Shown here piece after piece: positions 9,660-19,419 of a stretch of DNA of 64,000 bases. The position numbers and the translations under genes were made by a program. The notes under the pieces were generated by a model. That model was not told the DNA's origin, ran no database searches, and saw nothing but the letters and a program-made list of their open reading frames with translations. Each line of letters starts with the position of its first letter. Position 1 is the first letter of the stretch. The DNA comes from Rathayibacter sp. VKM Ac-2754 (lineage in GTDB: Bacteria > Actinomycetota > Actinomycetes > Actinomycetales > Microbacteriaceae), in NCBI RefSeq assembly GCF_009807095.1, contig NZ_WUCC01000006.1:1-64000 (forward strand). Reading direction: 5' to 3'.

Positions 9660-11095
9660 CGGAGGATGGCCTTTCGTTCGATGCCGGCATCGCGGCGGAG
9701 GAGGTCCTCCTCGGTCTCGCCGCGCACGATCACGCGGGCGCGGCCGTCGCGCACGGCGACGACCGGGGGACGTCCGAGGTAGTTGTAGTTGCTCGAGAGC
9801 GACCAGCAGTAGGCGCCGGTCGCGGCGACCGCGAGCAGGTCGCCGGGCCGCACGTCGGCGGGGAGGTAGTCGTCGTGCACGACGATGTCGCCCGACTCGC
9901 AGTGCTTGCCCGCGACCCGCACGAGGGCGGGTTCGGCGTCGGAGGAGCGGTTGGCGATCCGCGCGGTGTAGTCGGCTCCGTAGAGGGCGGGCCGGGTGTT
10001 GTCGCTCATCCCGCCGTCGATGCTCACGTAGCGGCGCACGGCGGTCGAGAGCTCGCCGCCGACGACGACGTCCTTGATGGTGCCGACCTCGTAGAGGGTC
10101 AGGCCGGACGGGCCGATCAGCGAGCGGCCGGGCTCGATCGCGATGTGCGGCACGGGAATCCCGCGGCCGGTGCACTGCTCGGCGACGGCATCGGCGATGG
10201 CCGCCGCGATCTCGTCGATCGGGGTGGGGTCGTCGGCGCTCGTGTAGGCGATGCCGAAGCCGCCGCCGAGGTTGAGCTCGGGGACGTCGCCGCCGGCGAG
10301 CAGCGCCGCGTGCACCTCGAGGAGGCGGGACGCCGACTCCGCGAACCCGGCGGAGCCGAAGATCTGCGAGCCGATGTGGCAGTGCAGCCCGAGGAAGCGC
10401 AGGCTCGCGTGCGAGCGGATGCGGGCGACCGCCTCCGGGCAGTCGACGAGGGTGATGCCGAACTTCTGGTCCTCGTGCGCGGTCGCGAGGAACTCGTGGG
10501 TGTGCGCGTGCACTCCGCTGTTCACCCGCAGCCGCACCGCCTGGACGCGGCCGTGGCGCTCGGCCGCCGCGGCGACCCGGTCGATCTCGATCAGGCTGTC
10601 GAGGACGATCGTGCCCAACCCGGCCTCGACCGCGCGGTCGATCTCGCCGAGCGACTTGTTGTTGCCGTGCAGCCCGAGCCGCGCGGGCTCGACGCCGGCG
10701 GCGAGAGCGACGGCGAGCTCGCCTCCGCTCGAGAGATCGATGTTGAGGCCCTCGTCGCGCATCCAGCGGGCGACCTCGGTCGAGAGGAAGGCCTTGCCCG
10801 CGTAGTAGACGGTGACGCCGGTGCCGATGCGGGCGAGCTCGCGGGCGAAGGCGTCGCGGGTCTGCACCGCCCTGCGGCGGGCGTCGCTCTCGTCGACCAC
10901 GTAGAGCGGGGTGCCGAACTGCTCGGCCAGCTGCGACGCCGGGACTCCCGCGATCGTCAGCTCTCCGTCGTCGTCGCGCGCGGCGCCGTCCGACCAGACG
11001 CCGTCGACGAGCGCGTTCGCATCGTCGGGGGCGACGAGCCACTCGGGCGCGAGCGGGTGACGCGGGGCGCGGGCGGGCGCGTCGTCGTTTTCCAC
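9656..11095 (-). CDS. lysA: Diaminopimelate decarboxylase
   Basis: A PLP enzyme catalysing the last step of lysine synthesis, meso-DAP to lysine. The 479-residue protein is a fold-type III alanine-racemase-like barrel: the PLP lysine is K101 in VYYAGKAFLS, HIGSQIF follows in mid-protein, and the C-terminal active-site CESGDIV is present. The start is GTG at 11095. It heads the coupled lysA-hom-thrC-thrB run, so lysine and threonine synthesis are expressed together. The 198 bp between it and the LmeA-like gene carry no other gene. The dapC, dapD and dapE genes of the same pathway lie at 28-34 kb. Confidence 0.95.
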   Translation of the reverse strand: MENDDAPARAPRHPLAPEWLVAPDDANALVDGVWSDGAARDDDGELTIAGVPASQLAEQFGTPLYVVDESDARRRAVQTRDAFARELARIGTGVTVYYAGKAFLSTEVARWMRDEGLNIDLSSGGELAVALAAGVEPARLGLHGNNKSLGEIDRAVEAGLGTIVLDSLIEIDRVAAAAERHGRVQAVRLRVNSGVHAHTHEFLATAHEDQKFGITLVDCPEAVARIRSHASLRFLGLHCHIGSQIFGSAGFAESASRLLEVHAALLAGGDVPELNLGGGFGIAYTSADDPTPIDEIAAAIADAVAEQCTGRGIPVPHIAIEPGRSLIGPSGLTLYEVGTIKDVVVGGELSTAVRRYVSIDGGMSDNTRPALYGADYTARIANRSSDAEPALVRVAGKHCESGDIVVHDDYLPADVRPGDLLAVAATGAYCWSLSSNYNYLGRPPVVAVRDGRARVIVRGETEEDLLRRDAGIERKAILR

Positions 11096-11293
11096 GGGTG
11101 AGACCTCACAGGAGAGAGTGGGAGCGTCACTGCGTGGCGAGCGAGTCCGGATTGACCCCTGAAGCCAGCAAGTTCGTCGTGTGCTGTCAGTACGGCGTCT
11201 GCGCAGTGCAGTGTGCCGTCACTGTCGGGCCGCGGTCTCCCGCGGGCACAGGGCTCCGATCCTACCGGTCGGCGGCGCGGAGGCCGACCGGGA

Positions 11294-12064
11294 TCAGCTG
11301 CAGACGCCGGTCTCCTGCTGGGCGGGATCGCTGAGGAAGGTCGGGGCGAGCGCGAAGGTCGCGTCCAGCGACTCCGCCGAGACGACCGCGTCGGTGAGGG
11401 TGAGCCCCTGCGGCACCGAGTCGGCGATGCAGACCGACCGCGGCCCGAGCAGTCCGTCGGCGACACCGCCGAAGCGGTCCTCGACGTCGGCGGCGGCGAT
11501 GGTCGTCCCGGCGACCGTGACCTCGGAGGGCGTGAGCTCGATCGCCCCGTCGGCCGCAGCGAGCTCGATCCCGACCCCGGCCGCGAGGCTGAGGCCGAGC
11601 ACCTCGACCGAGGTGTTCACCCGCACGAGCGGCGGGTCGAGGGTGACCCCGTCGATCGGCACCTCGCTGCGGGCGGCGACCAGGTCGCTCACCGAGGCGG
11701 GGTCGAGGGCGACGGTGGCCGTGCCGGAGTCGAGCGCACCCGACCCGCTCGCGGGGACTCCCACGAGGGAGGCGTCGACATCGCCGTTCAGGTCGCCGAA
11801 GGCCACGTCGTCGCTGCGGATGTCGAGGCGGTCGAGCCGCCCCGCCACCAGCTGCGGCAGCACGGCCCAGCCGGCCACCTCGACGTCGACCGGGTGGTCG
11901 GCCGGGAGCGAGAGCGCCTCCCGGATGCTCGTCGCCGCCTGATCGGCGACCGCTCGGCGTGCCACCGCGTCGCCGACGACGGCCGCGACGACGAGCAGGA
12001 CGACGACGATCGCGGTGACGATCAGAGCACGGCGCCCCCGCCGCGGCGCCCCCGCGGCGCTCAC
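11294..12064 (-). CDS. DUF2993 / LmeA-like phospholipid-binding protein
   Basis: A 256-residue protein with one N-terminal membrane anchor (about residues 13-32, after a basic leader) and an extracytoplasmic domain resembling the DUF2993/LmeA family. Mycobacterial LmeA binds phospholipid and supports mannan elongation, but a role here is only inferred. The domain is beta-rich with repeated Val/Asp/Leu segments and two late cysteines. It starts at GTG 12064, overlapping the argS stop by 4 nt, so it is co-translated with argS although the functions are unrelated. Confidence 0.75.
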   Translation of the reverse strand: MSAAGAPRRGRRALIVTAIVVVLLVVAAVVGDAVARRAVADQAATSIREALSLPADHPVDVEVAGWAVLPQLVAGRLDRLDIRSDDVAFGDLNGDVDASLVGVPASGSGALDSGTATVALDPASVSDLVAARSEVPIDGVTLDPPLVRVNTSVEVLGLSLAAGVGIELAAADGAIELTPSEVTVAGTTIAAADVEDRFGGVADGLLGPRSVCIADSVPQGLTLTDAVVSAESLDATFALAPTFLSDPAQQETGVCS

Positions 12065-13719
12065 ATCCGGTCCGGAGCGGTCACGCCGAGCATGGAGAGG
12101 CCGTTGCGGAGGACCTGCCCGGTGGCCTCGTTGAGGCGGAGGCGGGTCGAGTGCACGGCCTCGATCGGGTCGTCGCCCTGCGGCACGACGCGGCAGTTGT
12201 CGTACCAGCGGTGGTAGAGACCGGCGATCTCCTCCAGGTAGCGGGCGATGCGGTGCGGCTCGCGCAGCTCGGCCGCGTGAGCGACGATGCGCGGGAACTC
12301 CTGGAGCCCGCCGAGCAGCGCCGACTCGGTCGGGTGCACGAGGGTCTCGGGCGCGAACGGCTCGCGCGGCACTCCAGAAGCCTCGGCCTTCGCCACGACC
12401 TGACGGGTGCGGGCGTGGGCGTACTGCACGTAGTAGACCGGGTTGTCATTGCTGCGCTTGGTCAGCAGATCGAGGTCGATGTCGAGGGTCGAGTCGGCGG
12501 AGGAGCGCACCAGCGAGTACCGCGCGGCATCGACGCCCACGGCCTCGACCAGGTCCTCCATCGTCACCACGGTGCCGGCGCGCTTGGACATCCGCACCGC
12601 CTCGCCGTCCTTCAGCAGGTTGACCAGCTGGCCGATGAGGATCTCGAGGTTCACGCCCGGGGTGTCACCGAAGGCCGCGCACATCGCCATCATCCGGCCG
12701 ATGTAGCCGTGGTGGTCGGCGCCGAGCATGATGATCGCGCGGTCGAAGCCGCGCTCGCGCTTGTCGAGGTAGTAGGCGAGGTCACCTGCGATGTAGGCGG
12801 CTTCTCCGTCGCTCTTGATGATGACCCGGTCGCGGTCGTCGCCGAAGTCCGTGGTGCGCAGCCACGTCGCTCCGTCGGCCTCGAAGATGTGGCCGAGCTC
12901 GCGCAGGCGCTCGATCGCGCGCTCGACGGCCCGTGACTCGTGCAGGGAGTTCTCGTGGAAGTAGACGTCGAAGTCGACCCCGAACTCGTGCAGGCTCTGC
13001 TTGATCTCGCCGAACATCAGGTCGACGCCGATCGAGCGGAAGGTCTCGTCGCGCTCCTGCTCGGGCAGGACCGACAGATCGCCGGGGTAGGCGGCGACCA
13101 CGCGGTCGGCGATGTCGGCGATGTAGGCGCCGCCGTAGCCGTCGTCGGGGGTCGGCTGCCCGCTGTAGGCGGCCACCAGGCTGCGGGTGAAGCGGTCGAT
13201 CTGCGCGCCGTGGTCGTTGAAGTAGTACTCGCGGGTCACCTCGGCACCCTGCGCGATCAGCACGCGGGCGAGGCTGTCGCCGACGGCAGCCCAGCGGGTG
13301 CCGCCGATGTGGATGGGGCCGGTGGGGTTCGCCGAGACGAACTCGAGGTTCATCCGGACGCCGGAGTAGACGGAGCCGGTGCCGTACGCCTCCCCCGCCT
13401 CGACGATCACGCCGGCGAGCGCCCCTGCGGCCGCGGCCTCGAGGCGCACGTTGAGGAACCCGGGGCCGGCGACCTCGACCGTGGCGACGCCGTCGACGGC
13501 GGTCAGGCCCTCGGCGAGCTCGGCCGCCAGCTCGCGCGGGTTGGCGCCGACCTTCTTCGCGAGCTTCATCGCGATGTTCGACGCCCAGTCGCCGTGGTCG
13601 CGGTTCTTGGGGCGCTCGAGCACCACCTCGGCGAGCGCGACCTCGACGTCGCCGCCTCGTCGCTGCACGGCGTCGAGGACGAGGGCGTGCAAGGAGGCGG
13701 CGAGCTGTTCGGGAGTCAC
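12061..13719 (-). CDS. argS: Arginyl-tRNA synthetase
   Basis: Charges tRNA-Arg. The 552-residue class I synthetase shows the HIGH-like [10 protein letters not shown], the KMSKS-like [16 protein letters not shown], and the C-terminal anticodon-binding helical domain ([12 protein letters not shown] onward). The GTG at 13719 is preceded by TAGAAT (13728-13733 on the plus strand) with an 8-nt gap and no Shine-Dalgarno, suggesting a leaderless transcript. It heads the block argS, LmeA-like, lysA, hom, thrC, thrB. Confidence 0.96.
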   Translation of the reverse strand: MTPEQLAASLHALVLDAVQRRGGDVEVALAEVVLERPKNRDHGDWASNIAMKLAKKVGANPRELAAELAEGLTAVDGVATVEVAGPGFLNVRLEAAAAGALAGVIVEAGEAYGTGSVYSGVRMNLEFVSANPTGPIHIGGTRWAAVGDSLARVLIAQGAEVTREYYFNDHGAQIDRFTRSLVAAYSGQPTPDDGYGGAYIADIADRVVAAYPGDLSVLPEQERDETFRSIGVDLMFGEIKQSLHEFGVDFDVYFHENSLHESRAVERAIERLRELGHIFEADGATWLRTTDFGDDRDRVIIKSDGEAAYIAGDLAYYLDKRERGFDRAIIMLGADHHGYIGRMMAMCAAFGDTPGVNLEILIGQLVNLLKDGEAVRMSKRAGTVVTMEDLVEAVGVDAARYSLVRSSADSTLDIDLDLLTKRSNDNPVYYVQYAHARTRQVVAKAEASGVPREPFAPETLVHPTESALLGGLQEFPRIVAHAAELREPHRIARYLEEIAGLYHRWYDNCRVVPQGDDPIEAVHSTRLRLNEATGQVLRNGLSMLGVTAPDRM

Positions 13720-13727
13720 GGGGCACG

Positions 13728-13733
13728 ATTCTA
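13728..13733 (-). promoter_or_regulatory. -10 element of leaderless argS promoter
   Basis: TAGAAT on the minus strand, 8 nt before the GTG start of argS. This spacing puts transcription start at or next to the start codon, a common actinobacterial arrangement. Confidence 0.55.
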
Positions 13734-13787
13734 CCGGCCGGGGCCGCCGCGGCTCCCCTGCCGTCCGCTCGCCCCCGGGGCGGTTGC

Positions 13788-13793
13788 TAGGGT
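13788..13793 (+). promoter_or_regulatory. -10 element of leaderless lipoprotein promoter
   Basis: TAGGGT followed by 7 nt and the ATG at 13801, with no ribosome-binding site in between. Fits the TANNNT-N6-8-start pattern of leaderless mRNA. Confidence 0.55.
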
Positions 13794-13800
13794 GCCTCGC

Positions 13801-14325
13801 ATGCGCCGTCCCGCCGCCCTCCTCGCCGCCGTCGCGGTCGCCTTCGCGCTCTCCGGGTGCACGCAGGCGCAGGAGCCGTCGGCGAGCGCGGACGCCGCGG
13901 TCACGGGCACCCCCGTCCCACTGTCCTGCGAGCAGCTCGTCCCCGCGTCGGCGCTGACCGGGCTCTGGGCGGGCTACTCGCCGAGCGACGTCGACCCCAC
14001 CGCGGTCTCGACCGAGATAGCCGGCTACGACGGAGTCGTCTGCGGCTGGGCGGACGAGTCGGGCGCGACATTCCAGCTCGCGGTCGCGCAGCTGGACCCC
14101 GCCATCATCGAGGCTCTGAAGAACGAGTACTACACGACGAGCAACGCAGTGCCCACCTACGGCAAACCGCCGGCGGTCGAGGGGTACTACGAGGTCGCGA
14201 GCGGCCGCGGCGTCGCCGATGCGTTCGTCGAGCAGTACTGGCTCGAAACGTCCAGCGAGTCGTTCGTCGAGCCCGGCGATCCCGAGCCGCTGGTCCGCGC
14301 GGCGCTGGACGCCCTGACGGGCTGA
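13801..14325 (+). CDS. Small putative lipoprotein
   Basis: A 174-residue exported lipoprotein: a basic N-terminus, a hydrophobic h-region and the lipobox ALSGC with the modified Cys at residue 20. The mature part is acidic, with two more cysteines (about residues 42 and 81) that could form a disulfide. No enzyme motif is recognised. It reads from a leaderless-type promoter, is divergent from argS, and nearly touches the convergent transglutaminase-like gene (3-bp gap). Function unknown. Confidence 0.8.
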   Translation: MRRPAALLAAVAVAFALSGCTQAQEPSASADAAVTGTPVPLSCEQLVPASALTGLWAGYSPSDVDPTAVSTEIAGYDGVVCGWADESGATFQLAVAQLDPAIIEALKNEYYTTSNAVPTYGKPPAVEGYYEVASGRGVADAFVEQYWLETSSESFVEPGDPEPLVRAALDALTG

Positions 14326-14328
14326 GCG

Positions 14329-15123
14329 TCAGCCCAACCGCATCGGTGAGACGTGATCGTCGTCGGGCAGCTCGTCGCACTCCGCGTCCACGCTCATGGT
14401 CTCGAGCCGGAGGTCCGAGAGGTAGCTGCTGAGGAAGGCGGTGTCGGCCGTGTCCCGCCCCGACGAGATGCGGAGCATCGACCCGCGCGGAGCGAGCCGC
14501 GTCGCGTCGACCACGTGCCAGGCGCCGCCGACCCAGGCCTCCGTCACCGCATGGAAGTCCTTCGGCTGGAGCGCCGGCGCGTAGACCGCGGTGACCCGAG
14601 CGGGGATATCGAGCGCACGGAGCAGACCGGCCACGGTGTGCGCGAAGTCACGGCACACGCCCTGCCCGCTCTCGATCACCTGCGCCGCTCCCCCGGTGGC
14701 GACCGTCGACCCGTAGACGTAGGAGAGGCGCCCGTGCACCCACTCCTCGACCGCGACGAGCGCGTCGAAGCCGCGGGCGCGTCCGAACTCGCGCCGGGCG
14801 ATGCCGCCCAGTGCGTCCGCCTCGGCGTACCGACTCGGCCGCAGGTACTCGACGAGCTCGAGCTCACTGGGCTCGTCGGGAGCACCGTGGCCCTCGACCC
14901 GGGCGCGGTACTCGACGGTCATCTCGCCCCGGTTCGCCTCCACGCGATGGATGCGCGCGCCGTGCCGCGCGTCGAACTCGCGGACCGGCACCGGTTCGCC
15001 GTCGAGCAGGACCGTGAACGAGTCCTCGAACGCGGCGCCGGTCGGGGTCGCGGACATCAGGAAGATCAGGTCGGTCGGCCCGGACAGACGCAGGCCCAGC
15101 GAGGCGGAGACGGTGCGCAGCAT
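14329..15123 (-). CDS. Transglutaminase-like cysteine protease-fold protein
   Basis: 264 residues with an N-terminal beta domain (about 1-105) and a transglutaminase core. The catalytic triad is visible: Cys in GQGVCRDFAHTVAG (about 156), His in DFHAVTEAW (about 192) and Asp in VVDATRLAPR (about 207). Cytoplasmic, with no signal peptide. Such proteins often act as proteases or amidases rather than cross-linkers; the substrate is unknown. The ATG at 15123 is the natural start. Divergent from tRNA-Arg. Confidence 0.85.
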   Translation of the reverse strand: MLRTVSASLGLRLSGPTDLIFLMSATPTGAAFEDSFTVLLDGEPVPVREFDARHGARIHRVEANRGEMTVEYRARVEGHGAPDEPSELELVEYLRPSRYAEADALGGIARREFGRARGFDALVAVEEWVHGRLSYVYGSTVATGGAAQVIESGQGVCRDFAHTVAGLLRALDIPARVTAVYAPALQPKDFHAVTEAWVGGAWHVVDATRLAPRGSMLRISSGRDTADTAFLSSYLSDLRLETMSVDAECDELPDDDHVSPMRLG

Positions 15124-15205
15124 GGCACCATCGTGGCACGCCGCGGAGCCCGGATCGGCGTCGGGGAGGCCCCCGCCCGAGTGCTAATGTTGTCCGGTAC
15201 TCCTG

Positions 15206-15277
15206 GCCCCCATAGCTCAGGGGATAGAGCACTGCCCTCCGGAGGCAGGGGCGTAGGTTCGAATCCTACTGGGGGCA
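15206..15277 (+). tRNA. tRNA-Arg (anticodon CCG)
   Basis: A complete cloverleaf: acceptor GCCCCCA (15206-15212) pairs with TGGGGGC (15270-15276), D stem GCTC/GAGC, anticodon stem CTGCC/GGCAG with loop CTCCGGA (15237-15243, anticodon CCG at 15239-15241), and T arm GTAGG-TTCGAAT-CCTAC. The discriminator base is A at 15277. A TAATGT -10-like element lies at 15185-15190. It is followed directly by the A/T-richer accessory patch. The 226 bp from the tRNA to the next gene contain nothing I can name. Confidence 0.97.
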
Positions 15278-15503
15278 CATCCCGCCGGAACGGGCGTCCA
15301 GCCGGTCCGAACATTTTTCGCGCTTGGCTCGCTCAAAACGCTCATGCCGATTCGTCGCGCTTGGGTACGGCCCACGCCGCAACGACCAGACCAGCCTGCG
15401 CGCACGCCCCTCGCCAGTTCCGCCTGACGACCTCAGCCCTCAGCCCCGAACGTGTCGCAGAGCAAGCGTTCATCTGCAGTCGCCCCGACCTCGAGGCCCT
15501 TGG

Positions 15504-16604
15504 TCACGGACGAGTTGCAGGGGCGGGAGGAGTCGACACGACTGCCGGGCGGGGAACTCCCGCGTAGGGAACTTTTCTCAGCTTCCGAGTGAGCGGACGC
15601 TCGACGAACCAGTAGATCGCGGCGGCTGCGATAACGGAACCGACTATCGAAGCCGTCACTGAGAGAACTCCTGATTGCACGCCGATGATGCCGAGAGCGA
15701 CTGGAGCAATGGGAGCGAGCATCGGGTGAAACAGATAAAGACTGTAAGACGCATCACCCATGAACAATACGGGCTTCGGAAGAATCCGCGCGAGAATGGG
15801 CTCAGCCAAGACGACGATCAGGAACACGGCCGTGACGACCCCCTTCCTGAACGGTGCGTTACGCGCCCAGTCCAGACCGTCGGGAAGCAACGCGAATATC
15901 AGCGTCGCTGCGAGAGCAAGAGTCAGGAGGAACATCAGGTTCCGCCGAGGGTTCGACGAGAGAACGACTCGCCCGATCACCATCCCGATGATGAAATACA
16001 AGACGATCTGATCGAAGTAGAAGGCCCATGTCGGCCAGTCTTCGTCGCCACGCACAGCGTGAAGGCCAGCAAGAACGAGGAGAGCAACGCTCGAGAAGAG
16101 AAGAACGTTTCGACGGAACAAGAGCGCCGCGGTGAAGATCGCGTAAAACGCCATCTCGAAGGTGAGCGTCCATCCCACGCCGAGAAGCGGCTCAACGCTT
16201 CCTCCTGGGTTCCGCGTCGGGAGGAAGAGGAACGACGCGATGCCCGACCAGGGCGTCAGCGCTGCGTGAAGGACCGCACCCGGGAGCGCGATCATTGTCA
16301 GTATCTTCACAGTGGTGGCGATCCAGTACATCGGAACGATACGAATCAGCCGACGTACCGCGAAATTCTTCCAGCCTCCGGGCACCTCGAAAGGCCGAGC
16401 AGTGACCATCATCACAAAGCCCGAGATGACGAAGAATATGTCGACACCGACGGTGCCGCCCTTCCAGACGAAGATGGACTGATCAAGCCGCTCATTGGCG
16501 TAAAATGTGCTGTGGGTGATGACCACGAGGATCGCCGCCACGAAACGGAGCGCTTGTATCCCCTGAAACTTCTGCGCTTTCTGCAACGCGACTCCTCTGG
16601 TCAT
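15504..16604 (-). CDS. Acyltransferase family 3 protein (ExoZ-like)
   Basis: A 366-residue integral membrane acyltransferase. The N-terminus has the hallmark IQALRFVAAILVVITHS, with the catalytic His, followed by VGVDIFFVISGFVM; about ten transmembrane segments follow, and ASYSLYLFHPML marks the last conserved motif. Such enzymes O-acetylate or O-acylate exopolysaccharides. It lies just downstream of tRNA-Arg, in a stretch visibly richer in A/T than the flanking housekeeping genes, and reads in the same direction as the next, interrupted acyltransferase. Recent acquisition is plausible but unproven. Confidence 0.85.
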   Translation of the reverse strand: MTRGVALQKAQKFQGIQALRFVAAILVVITHSTFYANERLDQSIFVWKGGTVGVDIFFVISGFVMMVTARPFEVPGGWKNFAVRRLIRIVPMYWIATTVKILTMIALPGAVLHAALTPWSGIASFLFLPTRNPGGSVEPLLGVGWTLTFEMAFYAIFTAALLFRRNVLLFSSVALLVLAGLHAVRGDEDWPTWAFYFDQIVLYFIIGMVIGRVVLSSNPRRNLMFLLTLALAATLIFALLPDGLDWARNAPFRKGVVTAVFLIVVLAEPILARILPKPVLFMGDASYSLYLFHPMLAPIAPVALGIIGVQSGVLSVTASIVGSVIAAAAIYWFVERPLTRKLRKVPYAGVPRPAVVSTPPAPATRP

Positions 16605-16734
16605 CTGATCGGGACATCGTGGTGGGCGCGGAAAATCGTCGCGGTGCCGAGGATACGCCTCACGGCGTCGCCGCGCAGTGCGTGCGTGCGCACCCCGCCT
16701 CGCCTACCCGCACCGAGGCTTCGCCGCCGGCCGG

Positions 16735-18819
16735 TCAACGGGCACGCAACATCGGCTCGAGCGCATCGCCCAGAGGGGTTGCTAGGTGCGCCGAGAAAGT
16801 CGCCGTGATGTGGTGCGCATCGCGGTAGATCAACGTATTGCCCACTATCGGGGGACACCAATCCACGGAGCAGAGGTAGTCAGTGAGGTCGATCGAGACC
16901 GCGTCGTTCTGCGCAGCGGCGTCAGCCTCGCTCCCACGGATCTGCTGATCGACCGCTTTCTCGCGCTCGAGACCACACACTTCGGCCTCGGCGAGATGCG
17001 CGGACAAGCACACGGCCGGCGTATCGATCAGATCAGGCGTATCGGCCATCACAGCAACCGGCGAGGGGATCGCACGGATCGTCCTCTCAAGACCCGCCTC
17101 CCAACCCTCGATGTAGTCGGATCCCGAAGTACCCGTGTCCGCCCTTCCGTAGTTCGCGACGATGACCAGAGCTGGCGGTGCCTCCTGGAGCTCCTGGAGA
17201 ACTCCATCCCTCCAGGCTGAGCACTCGGAGTACGGCACGCCATCCAGTCTGACCTCAATGTCGACGGAGGGACAGGAACTCTTGGTGAATGTCTCGACGG
17301 AGTATCCAAGTTCGGATGCCGCGCCGATCACGGCGGGAAACCATTGTGCGGCATGGGAATCGCCGAAAAGAGCAATTTGAGGTAGGCCTGGGTCCCCGAA
17401 GAGGCACGGTTCGCTATTCGAACTAGCGAAATCACGATGACACCCGTCCTCATAGAGTTCCGGTTGATCTGACGAGGCCTGCCGCAGCGACGGTTCCAAG
17501 TTCCGCGGAACGACGTCAGTGGGCTTCGGCGGGGCGGTGATCGCGCTCGCGACTTCTACCTCGACGGAAAGATGTCGGCTGTTCGAATAGGCGAACGACG
17601 CGGTCGCACCCAACGAGATGACAACCGAGGCCGCGAGCGCACCGAACAACGTCGCTCGAGGAGGAGCGTTCTTAAGCTTCGGCCATCTGATCATCGGAGT
17701 CTCGACATACCGGTAGGACAACCACGCGAGCGGAACACAGGCGAGAGCGAGCACGAGCGTGAGCGCGATCGGTAGCGGCTCCCTCGAACCGACCACGGTC
17801 TGCGGTATCACGAGAACTGGCCAATGGATGAGGTAGAGCGAGTAGGAAATAGTACCGATAAAGGTCATGCCCCGTACCGAGAGCAGCCTAGTCGGACCGA
17901 AAGCCGGTGAACCCAGTCCGCCGGCTATGACCATTGCCGTAGAGGCCGAAGGGATGAGCGCCCAGAAGCTCGGGAATGGAGTGGCACTCGTGAAGAGAAG
18001 AAGGGAGAGCACAATACCTGACAGCCCCAGCCATCCGAGGAGTGCGCTGAGGTGACTGTGTAACGGCAGGCGCCTCCCCTCGAGAAGGAACGCAGTCAAT
18101 CCCCCCAACGCGAGTTCCCAGGCGCGCGTGGGCAACGAGAAGAACGCCCACGGCTGAGATTCGTAGGTGAGGACCACGCAGGCCACGAACGAGGCGACCG
18201 CGACGGCAGCCACCACGACCAGGAGAGTGCGTCTGCGCCTCGAGACGCCGTAAGCGACAGCGATCAACGCTGGCCACAGCAAGTAGAACTGCTCCTCCAC
18301 GCCGAGCGACCAGAAGTGCTGGAAGAGCGACGGAGTGCTTTCCGCGAGGTAGTCCGTCCCCTGCGCCGCGAAAAGCAGGTTGGGAACGTAGAAGGCGGTC
18401 GCAACCGCGCCGCGCCAGACCTCCTGCATGAGCAGTGGTGGATACACGAATAGCGCTGTGACGATGGACAACGCGAGCACCACGAATGAAGCGGGGAGGA
18501 TCCTGCGAGCGCGCTTCGCGTAAAACTCCGCGAAATCGATCCGTCCTCGGGCGCGGAGCGAACCGAGGAGGTGCGTGGTGATCAGGAAGCCGGAGATCAC
18601 GAAGAAGACATCGACGCCCGCGTAACCGCCGGGGAGGAACGACACTCCCGCGTGGTAGAGGACGACCCCGCCCACAGCGACGGCCCGAAGCCCCTAGATA
18701 TCCCGACGGAAGTCCGATCGAACAGGGGTCTCGACAGACGAGTATGGAGCAGGAGTCTTCGGCAAGGTCTCGCTTCCTGTTGGAGGCCGGCTCGGCACGC
18801 TGCAAGCGACCGCCGACAC
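16735..18819 (-). pseudogene. Acyltransferase-SGNH fusion (OafA-like) interrupted by an amber codon
   Basis: The open part (GTG 18675 to 16735, 646 residues) has the acyltransferase 3 membrane domain (YHAG, GGYAGVDVFFVISGFLIT, HFWSLGVEEQFYLLWP) followed by an extracytoplasmic SGNH domain (IALFGDSHAAQW at about residue 435). Reading upstream in the same frame gives DFRRDI-stop-GLRAVAVGG, exactly the family N-terminus DIQGLRA with TAG (18694-18696) where CAG is expected. A single C-to-T change therefore explains it. Upstream starts are unclear; GTG codons at 18819 and 18798 are in frame. A shorter protein from GTG 18675 would keep the catalytic His but lose the first conserved motif. It is either inactivated, phase-variable by suppression, or a sequencing error. 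Confidence 0.7.
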
Positions 18820-19180
18820 GGACGCTCTCCTCAAACAAGGGAGCGTTCGTTGTCCGGAGGGGGATCGGCGGCGCGACGTCCCCCACCAGGCTCTTGTCCG
18901 GCTTGCCGCGCTCTCGAATTCATGGACGCGACGGCCCCGGGCTCGCGACCACCAGGCGTCCGCTCAGGATAGCGACGTGGTTTCACCCAGTTCCGCCCGC
19001 TGGCGCCTGATCAGGCCTTAAGAGGAGAAATCGGATGAGTTTCTGCTGTATTGCCACCCCTATGGGTGTCGAGATGGCGCGAAGTGGATTATCGTGGGCG
19101 CACCCGCCACCCCGAGTGCAGACCCGAAAACTCACTCGTTCACCCGATGGAACCCCGGCGGCCGCAACCCTGGAGCACCG

Positions 19181-19330
19181 ATGCTCACCGAACGACAGAC
19201 CCACTCGAAGCCGTCTCTCACCCTTCACCTCGGCCACCGCCTGTGCGAAGCGTGCGGACGCAAGCGCGCCCGGCGCCACTCCCCCTTCTGCTCGCAGGAG
19301 TGCGCCGAGACCTTCATGTACTACGACTGA
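19181..19330 (+). CDS. 49-residue zinc-ribbon-like protein
   Basis: The small protein MLTERQTHSKPSLTLHLGH... carries CEACGRKRARRHSPFCSQEC, a Cys-x2-Cys ... Cys-x3-Cys arrangement expected to bind one zinc, and ends AETFMYYD. The ATG at 19181 is preceded by TGGAGCACCG, a reasonable ribosome-binding site. A longer open frame upstream lacks support. It lies 89 bp before a two-component system, with a strong hairpin in between, so it is probably a separate unit. Function unknown. The 505 bp before it (18676-19180) hold only the broken 5' part of the upstream acyltransferase and no other gene I can support. Confidence 0.65.
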   Translation: MLTERQTHSKPSLTLHLGHRLCEACGRKRARRHSPFCSQECAETFMYYD

Positions 19331-19371
19331 GACCGGATTCCTCGCGGCGCACCCCGAACCTCCCTCGAAAC

Positions 19372-19400
19372 GCTCTCAGGAACGGCCTGTTCCTGAGAGC
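19372..19400. terminator. Perfect 12-bp inverted repeat between zinc-ribbon gene and response regulator
   Basis: GCTCTCAGGAAC (19372-19383) and GTTCCTGAGAGC (19389-19400) pair fully around a 5-nt loop. It may end the small upstream gene's transcript. It also sits where the -35 region of the response regulator promoter would be, so an operator role is possible. There is no T run. Confidence 0.55.
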
Positions 19401-19407
19401 CGAGTCG

Positions 19408-19413
19408 TAGGGT
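19408..19413 (+). promoter_or_regulatory. -10 element of leaderless response-regulator promoter
   Basis: TAGGGT, then 6 nt, then the GTG start at 19420, with no Shine-Dalgarno. Fits the leaderless pattern seen elsewhere in the window. The 12-bp inverted repeat ends 7 bp upstream. Confidence 0.5.
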
Positions 19414-19419
19414 GAGCGC

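Noticed and set aside
17888-18886. A frameshift as the explanation for the broken acyltransferase
   Set aside because: Another frame is open here, but the conserved DFRRDI and GLRAVAV are in the same frame on both sides of the TAG, so a nonsense change fits and a frameshift does not.
15206-19180. A tRNA-bounded integrative element with att sites
   Set aside because: I looked for a second copy of the tRNA 3' end (GTTCGAATCCTAC region) and for an integrase and found neither.
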